Source: Streptomyces stelliscabiei (GTDB taxonomy: Bacteria; Actinomycetota; Actinomycetes; Streptomycetales; Streptomycetaceae). Taken from it: a stretch of DNA of 64,000 bases. The notes under the pieces are model-generated. The model was not told the origin of the DNA. It made no database searches and worked only from the letters and a program-made list of their open reading frames with translations. Of the stretch, positions 34,289-43,336 are shown piece after piece (positions within the stretch are counted from its first letter, which is position 1; the number at the start of each line of letters is the position of its first letter). The position numbers and the translations under genes were made by a program. Location of the stretch: contig NZ_JADBGF010000001.1 of assembly GCF_014873495.1 (NCBI RefSeq), forward strand, positions 3,968,001 through 4,032,000, read 5' to 3'.

Positions 34289-35677
34289 ATGTCTACGGGG
34301 ACGTTGGGACAGGCCACGGGCGGGGCGCGGACGGCGCTCAGCCGGGTCACGCTGGTCGGTGAGCGGCGGCGGGTGGATCTCGTGCTGCCGTCGCGCGAAC
34401 CGGTCGGACTGCTGCTGCCGGAGATCATGCGGCTGCTCGACGACCGGGTGGGCGGGCGGCCGGAGTTGCGGCATCTCGTCACCACGGACGGTTCCGCGCT
34501 GGCGCACGACAGCACGCTGGAGTCGGCCGGCATTCCGGACGGCGCCGTGCTGCGGCTGGTCCGGGCCGAGGACGCGCCGTCGGCGCCCGTCGTGCACGAC
34601 GTCACGGACGAGGCGGCCGACGATCTCGACGCCCGCGCCGGCCGCTGGCGGCCGGCCGCACGCCGGGTGACCGCCGGGTTCGCCACGGCCGGCTGGGCCC
34701 TCGCCGCCGGCGTCCTCGCACGGGCCGCGTACGAGCCCGGGGTGGTCGCCGCCACGCTGCTCGGTGTCGCGCTGGTGGCCGCGCTCGCGGGTGCGCTGCT
34801 CGGGCGGGCCGGGAAGCGGGGCCTGGCGACGACCCTGATCGCGACGGCGGGTGCGCTGGGGCTGCTCGGCGCGTGGACGTCGGCGGAGGCACAGCACTGG
34901 TCCGGGACGGCACAGGTCGCGGCCCTCGCCACGGCCGGGGTCGGCACGCTCGCCCTGCTCGGGCTGTTCACCCCGCTCGGGCGGGGCGGGCTGGTCGGGG
35001 CGGGAGCGCTCGGCGGGATCTCGCTCTGCTGGCTCGGGGTCGCCGCGGCCGTGTCGGGCGCGGTGTCGCCGACGGTGGCGGAGCAGGCCGAGGCGGGGGC
35101 CGTTCTCGCGGTCGTCTCCGTGGTCCTGCTCGGGCTGCTGCCCAGGCTGGCGCTGATGGCGTCGGGGCTCTCCGGGCTGGACGACCGGCGTTCCGGCGGC
35201 ACCTCCGTGAGCCGCTTCCAGGTGTCGGCGGCGCTCACCGCCACGCACCGGGGGCTCGCGCTGGCGACGGTCACCCTCGCCGTCTCCGCGACCGCGGCCG
35301 GAGTGTTCGCGCTGCGCGCGCCCACCAGGTGGACGGTGCTGCTGACCGTCGTGACCACGGTCGTCCTCGCGCTGCGCGCGCGGGCCTTCCCGCTGGTCGC
35401 CGAGGTCGTGGTGCTGCTCGGCGCGGCGGCCGTGCTCGCCGTGCGGCTGGTCTCGGCGTGGCTGGACCACTCCGGCGGGGCGGCCGGTCCGCTCGCCGTC
35501 CTCGTCCTGCTCGCCGCCCTTCCGCTGCTGGTGCTCGCCGTGCAGCCCGCCGAGCACGTACGCGTACGGCTCCGGCGTTTCGGCGACACCCTCGAATCCA
35601 TCGGCGTCATCACTCTGTTCCCGCTGCTCATCGGGGTGTTCGGCGTGTACGGACGACTGCTCGACACGTTCGCCTAG
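34289..35677 (+). CDS. eccD: Type VII secretion integral membrane protein EccD
   Basis: A 462-residue membrane channel component. Residues about 12-95 are a ubiquitin-like (YukD) domain (RVTLVGERRRVDLVLPSREP ... PDGAVLRLVRAED). About 11 hydrophobic helices follow, from VTAGFATAGWALAAGVLARA to the last, LESIGVITLFPLLIGVFGVYGRL. That is the EccD plan. Either GTG 34286 or ATG 34289 may start it; I use the ATG. It is followed 16 nt later by the EspI-like gene. Confidence 0.92.
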   Translation: MSTGTLGQATGGARTALSRVTLVGERRRVDLVLPSREPVGLLLPEIMRLLDDRVGGRPELRHLVTTDGSALAHDSTLESAGIPDGAVLRLVRAEDAPSAPVVHDVTDEAADDLDARAGRWRPAARRVTAGFATAGWALAAGVLARAAYEPGVVAATLLGVALVAALAGALLGRAGKRGLATTLIATAGALGLLGAWTSAEAQHWSGTAQVAALATAGVGTLALLGLFTPLGRGGLVGAGALGGISLCWLGVAAAVSGAVSPTVAEQAEAGAVLAVVSVVLLGLLPRLALMASGLSGLDDRRSGGTSVSRFQVSAALTATHRGLALATVTLAVSATAAGVFALRAPTRWTVLLTVVTTVVLALRARAFPLVAEVVVLLGAAAVLAVRLVSAWLDHSGGAAGPLAVLVLLAALPLLVLAVQPAEHVRVRLRRFGDTLESIGVITLFPLLIGVFGVYGRLLDTFA

Positions 35678-35693
35678 GGGCTGGGGGCCGCAC

Positions 35694-37655
35694 ATGACAC
35701 AGGCAGGGGACTGGCAGCGGGATGTGCTGCGCGAGCTGGGCGGGCAGGATCCGGCGCCCGGGGGCGAGAACACCGCCCCCGCCGCGCCGGTGACGCCCGT
35801 CCGGCGGGGCGAGCCGACGCTGAGGTTGGTGCGGTCGGTGCCGATCGAGCCGGTCGAGCCGACCGGGTCGGCGGAGTCGGCGGGCGGGCCCGAGCCGACG
35901 GGCGGGCCCGGGGCGGTGGGCAGGTCCGACGCGGCGGTGCCTGGCGCGGCCGGGGGGCCGGGGTTCGCCGAGAGTGCCGGGAGCGAGGGGTTCGCTCGGC
36001 CTGTGCCGGGGTACGCCACCGCGGCCGAGGAGGCACTGAGGCCGGGTGCGGGGCAGCCGGAGCAGGGTGTGCCGGTCGGGCCGCAGGCGGTGCGGCAGGC
36101 AGCCTTCGCGCAGCCGCAGCCGCCGGTGGAGCCGGGGCACGACGTACCACCGCCGGTACGGCCGGGGCAGGCTGCGCAGCCGCCGGGGCAGGGCGTGCCC
36201 GCCGTGCAGCGGGCATCCGCCGCACAGCCGCCGGTTCAGACCGGGCACGTCGCCTGGCCGCCCTCGCAGGAGAGCCCCCTCGGGCAGCAGCCGGGCCGGC
36301 CGACGCCCGCCGCACAGGCGCACGTACAGCCGGGGCACGCCGTACAGCCGCCCGTACAGCCGGGGCACGCCGTACAGCCGCCCGTACAGGCGCACGTACA
36401 GCCGCGGCACGCCGTACAGCCGCCCGTACAGCCGCGGCACGCCGTACAGCCGCCCGTACAGGTGACACCCGTCGAGCAACCGCCCACGCAGCCGAACCCC
36501 GACCTACCACCGCCGCTACAGCCAGGGCACTACGCACAGCCGCCGGTGCAGCCCACCGGCACACCCCCCGTGCCGCACTCACCCGTCGTGAGCCCCCCTG
36601 CCGGAGCGCACGGTGCCGTGGTGCGGTCGGCCGATGTGCCCGGTGGCGGGGACGTGCCGGAGGCGCCCGGTGGGGACGGGGCGTCGGGCGGCGTGCCGGC
36701 GGCTCGTGGTGCGCGGGTGCCGCAGACGCCCCTGCGCGCCCCCGACTCCGTGCCCACGATCGACCCCCGGCTCGCGCACGCGCTCGGGCGGCCGCAGCAC
36801 GGGGACTCCGTGGTGCGGCGTACGGGGCGCTCGATCCGGAAGCTCGCCTCCTCCGCCGCGCAGGACGTGGCCGAGGAGACCCGGATCGCGCGGGAGTTGC
36901 AGCAGCCGGTGACGACGGGGCGGGTGATCGCCGTGACGTCGATCCGGGGCGGGGTGGGTAAGTCGACGACGGCCGCGCTGCTGGGGCGGACGTTCAACCA
37001 CTACCGGCACGACCCCGTGCTCACGATGGAGGCGGACGCCGCCCTCGGCACGCTCCCGGTGCGGATGGGCGCCGACTCGGTGCGCTGGGCGGCGGCCGAT
37101 CTGGCACGCATCCTGAACCCGGCGATGCAGCTCACCGATGTCACCGGGTACCTGGTGCCGGTGTCCGACGGCGGCTGGCTGCTGCCCGGCAGCCAGGGCC
37201 GGGTCGGGGCCCCGCTGGACATCCGGACGTACCGCACCGTGACCCTCGCGCTGCGGCGCTACTTCGCCGTGACGGTGGTGGACTGCGAGACCCTGCCCGG
37301 CGAGGTGGCCCGTACGGCGATGGACACGGCCCACGCGCGCGTGGTCGTCGCGCCGATGACCGCCGAGGGCGTCAACGGCACCCGCCAGGTCCTGGACTGG
37401 CTCGGCCAGCTGCCGCACTCGGCGCTCGGCTCGACGGTGGTCGCGCTGACCGCCAACTCCCCCGACGTGACGCTGGACCGCGACACGGCCGTCGCCCACC
37501 TCAAGGAGTCCGGCGTCCACGTCGTCCCCGTCCCCTACGACCGCCACCTCGCCCAGGGCGGCCCCATCCGCACCGCGCTGCTCGGCCGGGAGACCCGCGC
37601 GGCGGCGATCACGCTGGCGGCGGAGGCGATGACCCGGGCGGTGCGGATGCGTTGA
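35694..37655 (+). CDS. Proline-rich ParA/MinD-like ATPase of the type VII locus (EspI-like)
   Basis: A 653-residue protein in two parts. Residues 1-400 are disordered and rich in Pro, Gln, Gly and Val, with decapeptide repeats of the type PGHAVQPPVQ. Residues about 405-653 are a ParA/MinD-type ATPase with the deviant Walker A RGGVGKSTTAALLG and LTMEADAALGTLPVRMG. There is also VVDCETLPGEVARTAM and the closing KESGVHVVPVPYDRHLAQGG. The plan resembles mycobacterial EspI, a regulator of ESX-1 that responds to ATP level. Its place between eccD and eccC supports a type VII role; the function is inferred from architecture only. Confidence 0.85.
   Translation: MTQAGDWQRDVLRELGGQDPAPGGENTAPAAPVTPVRRGEPTLRLVRSVPIEPVEPTGSAESAGGPEPTGGPGAVGRSDAAVPGAAGGPGFAESAGSEGFARPVPGYATAAEEALRPGAGQPEQGVPVGPQAVRQAAFAQPQPPVEPGHDVPPPVRPGQAAQPPGQGVPAVQRASAAQPPVQTGHVAWPPSQESPLGQQPGRPTPAAQAHVQPGHAVQPPVQPGHAVQPPVQAHVQPRHAVQPPVQPRHAVQPPVQVTPVEQPPTQPNPDLPPPLQPGHYAQPPVQPTGTPPVPHSPVVSPPAGAHGAVVRSADVPGGGDVPEAPGGDGASGGVPAARGARVPQTPLRAPDSVPTIDPRLAHALGRPQHGDSVVRRTGRSIRKLASSAAQDVAEETRIARELQQPVTTGRVIAVTSIRGGVGKSTTAALLGRTFNHYRHDPVLTMEADAALGTLPVRMGADSVRWAAADLARILNPAMQLTDVTGYLVPVSDGGWLLPGSQGRVGAPLDIRTYRTVTLALRRYFAVTVVDCETLPGEVARTAMDTAHARVVVAPMTAEGVNGTRQVLDWLGQLPHSALGSTVVALTANSPDVTLDRDTAVAHLKESGVHVVPVPYDRHLAQGGPIRTALLGRETRAAAITLAAEAMTRAVRMR
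36330..36461 (+). repeat. 30-bp coding repeats (PGHAVQPPVQ / PRHAVQPPVQ)
   Basis: Four near-identical 30-bp units lie at 36330-36359, 36360-36389, 36402-36431 and 36432-36461, with a 12-bp insert (AHVQ) in the middle. The units encode PGHAVQPPVQ twice and PRHAVQPPVQ twice. Looser copies flank them. The DNA identity suggests recent expansion in the disordered arm of the ParA-like protein. Confidence 0.95.
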
Positions 37656-37704
37656 ACGACCACGGGCAGGAAGAACAGAAGGAACAGGCAGAAGGGGTCC
37701 GTCC

Positions 37705-40700
37705 GTGACCCAGCAGTTGATCCACCGGCCCGCGCGCAGCACCCGGCCGCTCGGGGCCGCGGGGGCCCGCACGATCGAGCCGCCGCCGAACCTCCCGGAG
37801 GGCAAGGCGGGGACGGCGGCGACGGCGTTGCTGCCGATGGCGGGTGTCATGGGCTCGGTCGTGATGATGACCGTGATCCGCAACAGCCAGTTCGCGGCAC
37901 TCGGCGCGATCGTGCTGGTGTTCGCGCTGCTCGGCGCGGTCGCCCTCTTCCTCTCCCAGCGCGGCAAGGCCCAGCGCACCCGGCGCGCGCAGCGCGAGCG
38001 GTACCTGGAGTATCTGGAGGAACTGCGCGAGGGGTTCGGGGCCGAGGAGCGGGAACGGCGGGCGCTCGCGCGGGTGCTCAATCCGCCCCCGGAGGCGCTG
38101 TACGACCTGGTGCGCGACCCCGCCCGGCTGTGGGAGCGGCGGCGGCAGGACCCGGACTTCCTGCGGGTGCGGGTCGGCACCGGTGACGTCCCCGTGGCGG
38201 ACCTGGTCATCGGGCAGAACCAGGGCGGGGTGATGACCCCGCCGGACCCCTTCATGCTGAACGAGGCCCGCGCGCTGCTGGCCCGCTACTCGGTCGCCAA
38301 CGACTGCCCGGTCACCGTGCCGTTGGACCGCGCGGGCAACGTCAGCGTGGTCGGCGACCGGGAGGGTGTCCTGCGGGTGGCCCGCGCGCTCCTCGTCCAG
38401 GTGGCCGTCGCGCACGCGCCGGACGACGTGGCGGTGGCGCTCGGCGTCCCGGGCGAGCGGCTGGCGGACTGGGAGTGGGCCAAGTGGCTGCCGCACGTGC
38501 TGGACGCGCAGGAGCACGACGGCCCGGTGGCGGCCCGCCGGATCGCGCCGAGCCTGCCGCAGCTGGCCCGGCACTTCCGGCACGAGCTGGGCCGGCGCGC
38601 GTCGTACGCGGCGGAGGTGCGCCGCGGGCTCGCCGACCGCAAGGCGCTGCGGCTGGCGTCCCGGATGCTCGTCGTGAGCGACGAGTACGGGGAGACGGCC
38701 GCCGAACTGCCGCGTCCGGACACGGCGGTGGGGCTCGCGGACATGGGTGTCACCGTGCTGCATCTGTTGGCGGAGCAGGTGCACGAGCCCGACCACGTGT
38801 CGGTGCGGATCACCGTGCGGGGCGATGAGGTCGTGGTGGAGGACCTGCGCGATCCGGACCCCTCGGCGATCACGGCCCCCACCGCCGTCCCGCCCGCGCA
38901 CGGCACCTGCGACCAGGTCACCGCCGCCGGCGCCGAGGGCCTCGCCCGGCTGCTCGCGCCGCTCCGGCTGTCCGCCGAGTCGGCCGCCGAGGGCACCCCG
39001 GTCACCGGCCCCGTCGACTTCCCGGGCCTCCTCGGCATCGACGACCCGGCCGTACTGGATCTCCACGAGCTGTGGGCGCCCCGCGGCGAGCGTGAGTTCC
39101 TGCGCGTACCCATCGGCCTGACGGACCGTCACGAGCCGGTCCTGCTCGACCTCAAGGAGTCCTCGGAGCTGGGCATGGGCCCGCACGGGCTGTGCGTCGG
39201 CGCCACCGGGTCCGGCAAGAGCGAGCTGCTGCGCACCCTCGTGCTGGCGCTCGCCGCCACCCACTCCCCCGAGGACCTGGCGCTCGTCCTGGTCGACTAC
39301 AAGGGCGGCGCGACCTTCGCCCCGTTCACCGGACTTCCGCACGTGGCGGGCGTGATCACCAACCTGGAGAACCAGGCCGGACTGGTCGAGCGCGTCCACT
39401 CCAGCCTGGCGGGCGAGGTGAAGCGGCGGCAGCAGGTGCTCAAGGACGCGGGGAACGTGGCCGACATCGGGCACTACGCCGCCCTGCGCGCCACCCGTCG
39501 GCCCGACCTCGAACCGCTCCCGCACCTCTTCGTGGTGATCGACGAGTTCGGTGAACTCCTCACCGCCAAGCCGGACTTCATCGACCTGTTCCTCTCCATC
39601 GGCCGCATCGGGCGGTCCATCGGCGTCCACCTGCTGCTCTCCAGCCAGCGCATCGAGGGCGGCAAGCTCAAGGGCCTGGACACCTACCTCTCGTACCGGC
39701 TGGGACTGCGCACCTTCTCCGCCGACGAGTCGCGGACCGTGCTGGACACGACCGACGCGTTCCATCTGCCGCCGCTGCCGGGCTTCGGCTATCTGAAGGT
39801 GGACACCTCCACGTACGAGCGGTTCAAGGCGGGGTACGTGTCGGGCGCGTACCGGGGCCCGGCGCTGGTGGCGCAGGAGGACGACACGCCGCTGGCGTGG
39901 ACGTATCCGACGTACAACACGCTCGACAGCGCGCGGACCGACACCGAGGTCGTCGAGGGGCCGAAGGCGACCAAGCGGGAGACCGGGCCGACGGTGATGT
40001 CGGTGACGGTGGACCAGCTGGCCTCCGCCGCCCGGCCGGTGCGGCGGATCTGGCTGCCGCCGCTGCCGGACGCGATCACGCTGGACGCGGCGGCCGGGCC
40101 CGTGCGGGTGGACGAGCGGGGGCTGCGGCTGGCGTCCGCCGAGGGGCCGTTGCGGGTGCCGCTCGGGGTGCTGGACGATCCGGCGAAGCAGTGGCAGGGG
40201 CACTGGGTGCTCGATCTGACGGTCGCGGGCGGGCACGCGGCGGTGATCGGCGGCCCGCAGTCCGGCAAGACGACCCTGCTGCGGACCCTCGCGCTCTCCC
40301 TCGCCGCCACCCACACGCCCGCCGAAGTGGCCGTCTACGGGCTCGACCTGGTCGGCGGCGGACTGTCCGCGCTCGCCGGGCTGCCGCACGTCGGCGGGAT
40401 CGCGGGGCGGGCCGACCGCGAGCGGGCGGCGCGGACGGTCGCCGAGGTGCGGACGATGCTGAACGAACGGGAGGAGCTGTTCCGGGAGCACGGCATCGAC
40501 TCCGTCGACCAGCTGCGGCAGCTGCGGGCGCAGGGGAAACTGCGCGAGCTGGGGTCGACCGACATCGTGCTGCTCGTCGACGGGTTCGGGGCGCTGCGCG
40601 ACGAGTTCGCCGAGCTGGACGACACGGTCGTGGACCTGCTCAAGCGCGGCGGCGGGTACGGCATCCACGTCGTCGGCGGCATGCTCCGCTGGAACGACGT

Positions 40701-41724
40701 ACGGATCGCGACGCAGTCGATGTTCGGGACGCGGGTGGAGCTGCGGCTGAACGACCCGAGCGATTCGAGCGTCGACCGCAAGCTCTCCGAGACGCTGTCG
40801 CCGGACACGCCGGGGCGGGTCCTGACCGACGGCAAGCTGTTCGCGCAGGCCGCGCTGCCGCGCCTCGACGGACGGCCGTCCACGGGCGACCTCGGTCCCG
40901 CGCTGGAGGACGCGGCCCGGACGATCCGCTCCACCTGGCACGGTGAACTGGCGGCTCCCGTAAGGGTGTTGCCGACCCGGCTGCCGTCCGGCCGGCTGCC
41001 GTCGGTTCTCGCCGAGCCGCACCGGGTGCCGATCGGCGTGGACCAGGACGCCCTGGCGCCCGCCCTGCTGGACCTCTTCGGCGCCGACCAGCACCTGCTG
41101 ATACTGGGCGACAACGAGTGCGGCAAGACGAACCTGCTGAAGCTGGTCGCCGCGCGGCTCGTGGAGCGGTACTCGGACGAGGAGCTGGTCTTCGGCGTCT
41201 TCGACCCCCGGCGCGGGCTGCGGGGCGTGATCCCGGAGCCGTACCGGGGCGGCTACGCGCACAACGCGAAGCTGGCGGCGGGTCTGTCGAGCGGGATCGC
41301 GGGCGAGCTGGAGAAGCGGATGCCGCAGAGCGCCGACCCGGACGCGCTCACCGACGAGCCCGCGTTCGAGGGCCCGCGGATCGTGATCCTGGTAGACGAC
41401 TACGACATCCTCACCACGGCCGGGCAGCAGCCGCTGGCTCCGTTCCTGCCGTACGTCTCCTCGGCGCAGGACATCGGACTGCACTTCGTGATCACCCGCC
41501 GGGTGGCGGGCTCCTCCCGGGCGATGTACGAGCCGCTGCTGCAGACCCTGCGCGAGACCGGTACGGCCGCGCTGCTGATGACCGGTGAGCGCGGCGAGGG
41601 GCAGCTCTTCCCGGGCCTGTACGCCTCGGCGCAGCCGCCGGGGCGGGGCACGCTGGTCCGCCGGGGGCGGGCCCATCAGCTGATCCAGACGGCACTCGAC
41701 AGCGAGGAGGGCGACCGCCCGTGA
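37705..41724 (+). CDS. eccC: Type VII secretion ATPase EccC (three FtsK/SpoIIIE domains)
   Basis: The motor of the secretion machine, 1339 residues, with EccCa and EccCb in one chain. Two N-terminal membrane helices (about 46-88) are followed by three P-loop domains: GATGSGKSELLRT (about 500), GGPQSGKTTLLRT (about 853) and GDNECGKTNLLKL (about 1136). The first domain also has VDYKGGATFAPFTGLPHV and FVVIDEFGELL. Each domain carries a Walker B-like segment (e.g. VLLVDGFGALRDEF, IVILVDDYDIL). The GTG at 37705 was chosen as the conserved N terminus starts there. It overlaps the next gene by 4 nt. Confidence 0.95.
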   Translation: MTQQLIHRPARSTRPLGAAGARTIEPPPNLPEGKAGTAATALLPMAGVMGSVVMMTVIRNSQFAALGAIVLVFALLGAVALFLSQRGKAQRTRRAQRERYLEYLEELREGFGAEERERRALARVLNPPPEALYDLVRDPARLWERRRQDPDFLRVRVGTGDVPVADLVIGQNQGGVMTPPDPFMLNEARALLARYSVANDCPVTVPLDRAGNVSVVGDREGVLRVARALLVQVAVAHAPDDVAVALGVPGERLADWEWAKWLPHVLDAQEHDGPVAARRIAPSLPQLARHFRHELGRRASYAAEVRRGLADRKALRLASRMLVVSDEYGETAAELPRPDTAVGLADMGVTVLHLLAEQVHEPDHVSVRITVRGDEVVVEDLRDPDPSAITAPTAVPPAHGTCDQVTAAGAEGLARLLAPLRLSAESAAEGTPVTGPVDFPGLLGIDDPAVLDLHELWAPRGEREFLRVPIGLTDRHEPVLLDLKESSELGMGPHGLCVGATGSGKSELLRTLVLALAATHSPEDLALVLVDYKGGATFAPFTGLPHVAGVITNLENQAGLVERVHSSLAGEVKRRQQVLKDAGNVADIGHYAALRATRRPDLEPLPHLFVVIDEFGELLTAKPDFIDLFLSIGRIGRSIGVHLLLSSQRIEGGKLKGLDTYLSYRLGLRTFSADESRTVLDTTDAFHLPPLPGFGYLKVDTSTYERFKAGYVSGAYRGPALVAQEDDTPLAWTYPTYNTLDSARTDTEVVEGPKATKRETGPTVMSVTVDQLASAARPVRRIWLPPLPDAITLDAAAGPVRVDERGLRLASAEGPLRVPLGVLDDPAKQWQGHWVLDLTVAGGHAAVIGGPQSGKTTLLRTLALSLAATHTPAEVAVYGLDLVGGGLSALAGLPHVGGIAGRADRERAARTVAEVRTMLNEREELFREHGIDSVDQLRQLRAQGKLRELGSTDIVLLVDGFGALRDEFAELDDTVVDLLKRGGGYGIHVVGGMLRWNDVRIATQSMFGTRVELRLNDPSDSSVDRKLSETLSPDTPGRVLTDGKLFAQAALPRLDGRPSTGDLGPALEDAARTIRSTWHGELAAPVRVLPTRLPSGRLPSVLAEPHRVPIGVDQDALAPALLDLFGADQHLLILGDNECGKTNLLKLVAARLVERYSDEELVFGVFDPRRGLRGVIPEPYRGGYAHNAKLAAGLSSGIAGELEKRMPQSADPDALTDEPAFEGPRIVILVDDYDILTTAGQQPLAPFLPYVSSAQDIGLHFVITRRVAGSSRAMYEPLLQTLRETGTAALLMTGERGEGQLFPGLYASAQPPGRGTLVRRGRAHQLIQTALDSEEGDRP

Positions 41725-43208
41725 CCAGGGACGTCATCGCGCTCACCCCGAAGATGCCCGACGTGTGGGCCCTCATGGCGAGTCTGTACGCCGGCGGCTC
41801 CGACCTGGACATGTCGGCGGCGGCCGACGGCGCGGTCGTCCAGCTGCACGGGCCGGGCGGGCGTCCGCTGGTGTCCGTGGAGTCGCCGGTGCTGGTGCAG
41901 GTGCCCGGTGAGGCGGAGCGGCTGCTCGGGCAGACCGTGCGGGCCCCGTTCTGGTGGACGGAGGCACGGGCGTCCACGGCGGTGCCGGAGGCGGAACGGC
42001 TCGCGGGTGTGGTGTGCGGGCGGCTCAACGCCCTGCTGGGCGGCTCCACCTGGCCGCCCGGGGCGGCGAGCACCGAGGTGGTGGACGTGTCCGCCGTACC
42101 GTCGGCGGGGTCGGGACAGCCCGCCGTGGACGTGGTGACCGAGCACGCGGCCGTGGTCCTCGTCGACCGGCCGGTGGTCGCCCTGACCAGCTGGCTCGCG
42201 GAGATCATGCGGACGGCCGTGGCGTCCCGGCGGTCCCTGCAGATCGTCACCCCGCCCGGGGTGCGGCTGACCACGGCGGCCCGTACGACGCTCGCGCGCG
42301 TCCCCCACCGCTGGGTGGTGCGGGACCCGGAGTGCGGCTACTACGACGGCCTGTCGGGGGCGGTGCTGCGCTGGCGGGACGGGGCGTTCTCGCCCGCGTT
42401 CGCCGAGGACGGGACGGCGGCGGTGGCCGCCGCGTTCACGCGCCCGGCGCACGTGTCGGAGAAGGGCGCGAAGGAGAAGGGCGCGAAGGAGAAAGGCGCG
42501 GCGGGCGGTCCGGGGGACGAGCCGCTCGGACGTCAGCTGATCGTCGCCCTGCGTACGGTCCACCGGGCCGACGAGCGGCTGCTGCTGGGCGGCGCCCTGG
42601 AGGCGGCCTGGCAGGAGCTGACGGGGGCGGCGCCGGCGGGCTGGGGCACCGCCGAACCGGTCAACCTTCCGTGGTCGCGGCGGCAGTTGACCGACCTGGC
42701 CCGGGAGCGGGCGCCGGAGCCGTCGCAGTTGGTCGTCGTCGGCGCCCCGGAACGGCCGGCCATGGCGACGGTCCGGGTGACGCGGACGACGAAGGGCGTG
42801 GAGGAGGACGCGGTCCTGACCCTCGGGTACGCGGCCGATGAGGAACCGCCGCTGGACCGGATCGAGGCGCTGGCCGACACCCTGGTCCGGGAGCACGGGC
42901 TGCGGACCATGCTGACCTCGCTGCGCGTGGCGCGCGCCGACCTGACGACCGCGCCCCGTCTGGAGGGCCCGCCGCTGCCGGTGGCCTTCACCCTCGGCCC
43001 GGACGACGTCCACACGATCGGGCCGGACCGCGCGCGGCGGCCCCCGGTCGAGGTCCGCGCGGTCCCCCTCGGCCCGGCGGCCCGCCCGGCGCTGCACTAC
43101 CCCCTCGGGGACGGCGCGGACACCGAGGCGTGGGGGCGGCTCCAGCAGCTGACGGCACATCTGAAGGGCGATCATTCCCGGCCATCCACCCCTGCTCAGC
43201 ACGGGTGA
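41721..43208 (+). CDS. DUF6177-like protein of the type VII secretion locus
   Basis: A 495-residue soluble protein without signal peptide or membrane helices. The N terminus reads MTRDVIALTPKMPDVWALMASLYAGGSDLDM, and a low-complexity segment EKGAKEKGAKEKGAAGG lies around residue 250. This matches my memory of the DUF6177 proteins that lie next to eccC in streptomycetes. It is translationally coupled to eccC (GTGA overlap), so it probably works with the secretion ATPase, perhaps in substrate handling. It is not EccE: no membrane segment. Function unknown. Confidence 0.75.
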   Translation: MTRDVIALTPKMPDVWALMASLYAGGSDLDMSAAADGAVVQLHGPGGRPLVSVESPVLVQVPGEAERLLGQTVRAPFWWTEARASTAVPEAERLAGVVCGRLNALLGGSTWPPGAASTEVVDVSAVPSAGSGQPAVDVVTEHAAVVLVDRPVVALTSWLAEIMRTAVASRRSLQIVTPPGVRLTTAARTTLARVPHRWVVRDPECGYYDGLSGAVLRWRDGAFSPAFAEDGTAAVAAAFTRPAHVSEKGAKEKGAKEKGAAGGPGDEPLGRQLIVALRTVHRADERLLLGGALEAAWQELTGAAPAGWGTAEPVNLPWSRRQLTDLARERAPEPSQLVVVGAPERPAMATVRVTRTTKGVEEDAVLTLGYAADEEPPLDRIEALADTLVREHGLRTMLTSLRVARADLTTAPRLEGPPLPVAFTLGPDDVHTIGPDRARRPPVEVRAVPLGPAARPALHYPLGDGADTEAWGRLQQLTAHLKGDHSRPSTPAQHG

Positions 43209-43336
43209 CTCGCGTCACTAACTCAACGACCACTACGAGCAGTACGAGCTCTGACGGGAATGCCATTTACCGGCCTGACCTGGGTCCCTAACCTCCCGGC
43301 AACAGCTGCCAGAAGGCACGCGCCAGGAGGAGAACC

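Noticed and set aside
37609..41676. A 1355-codon minus-strand frame opposite eccC
   Set aside because: Arg/His/Gln-rich shadow with no recognisable domain; eccC has three clear ATPase domains.
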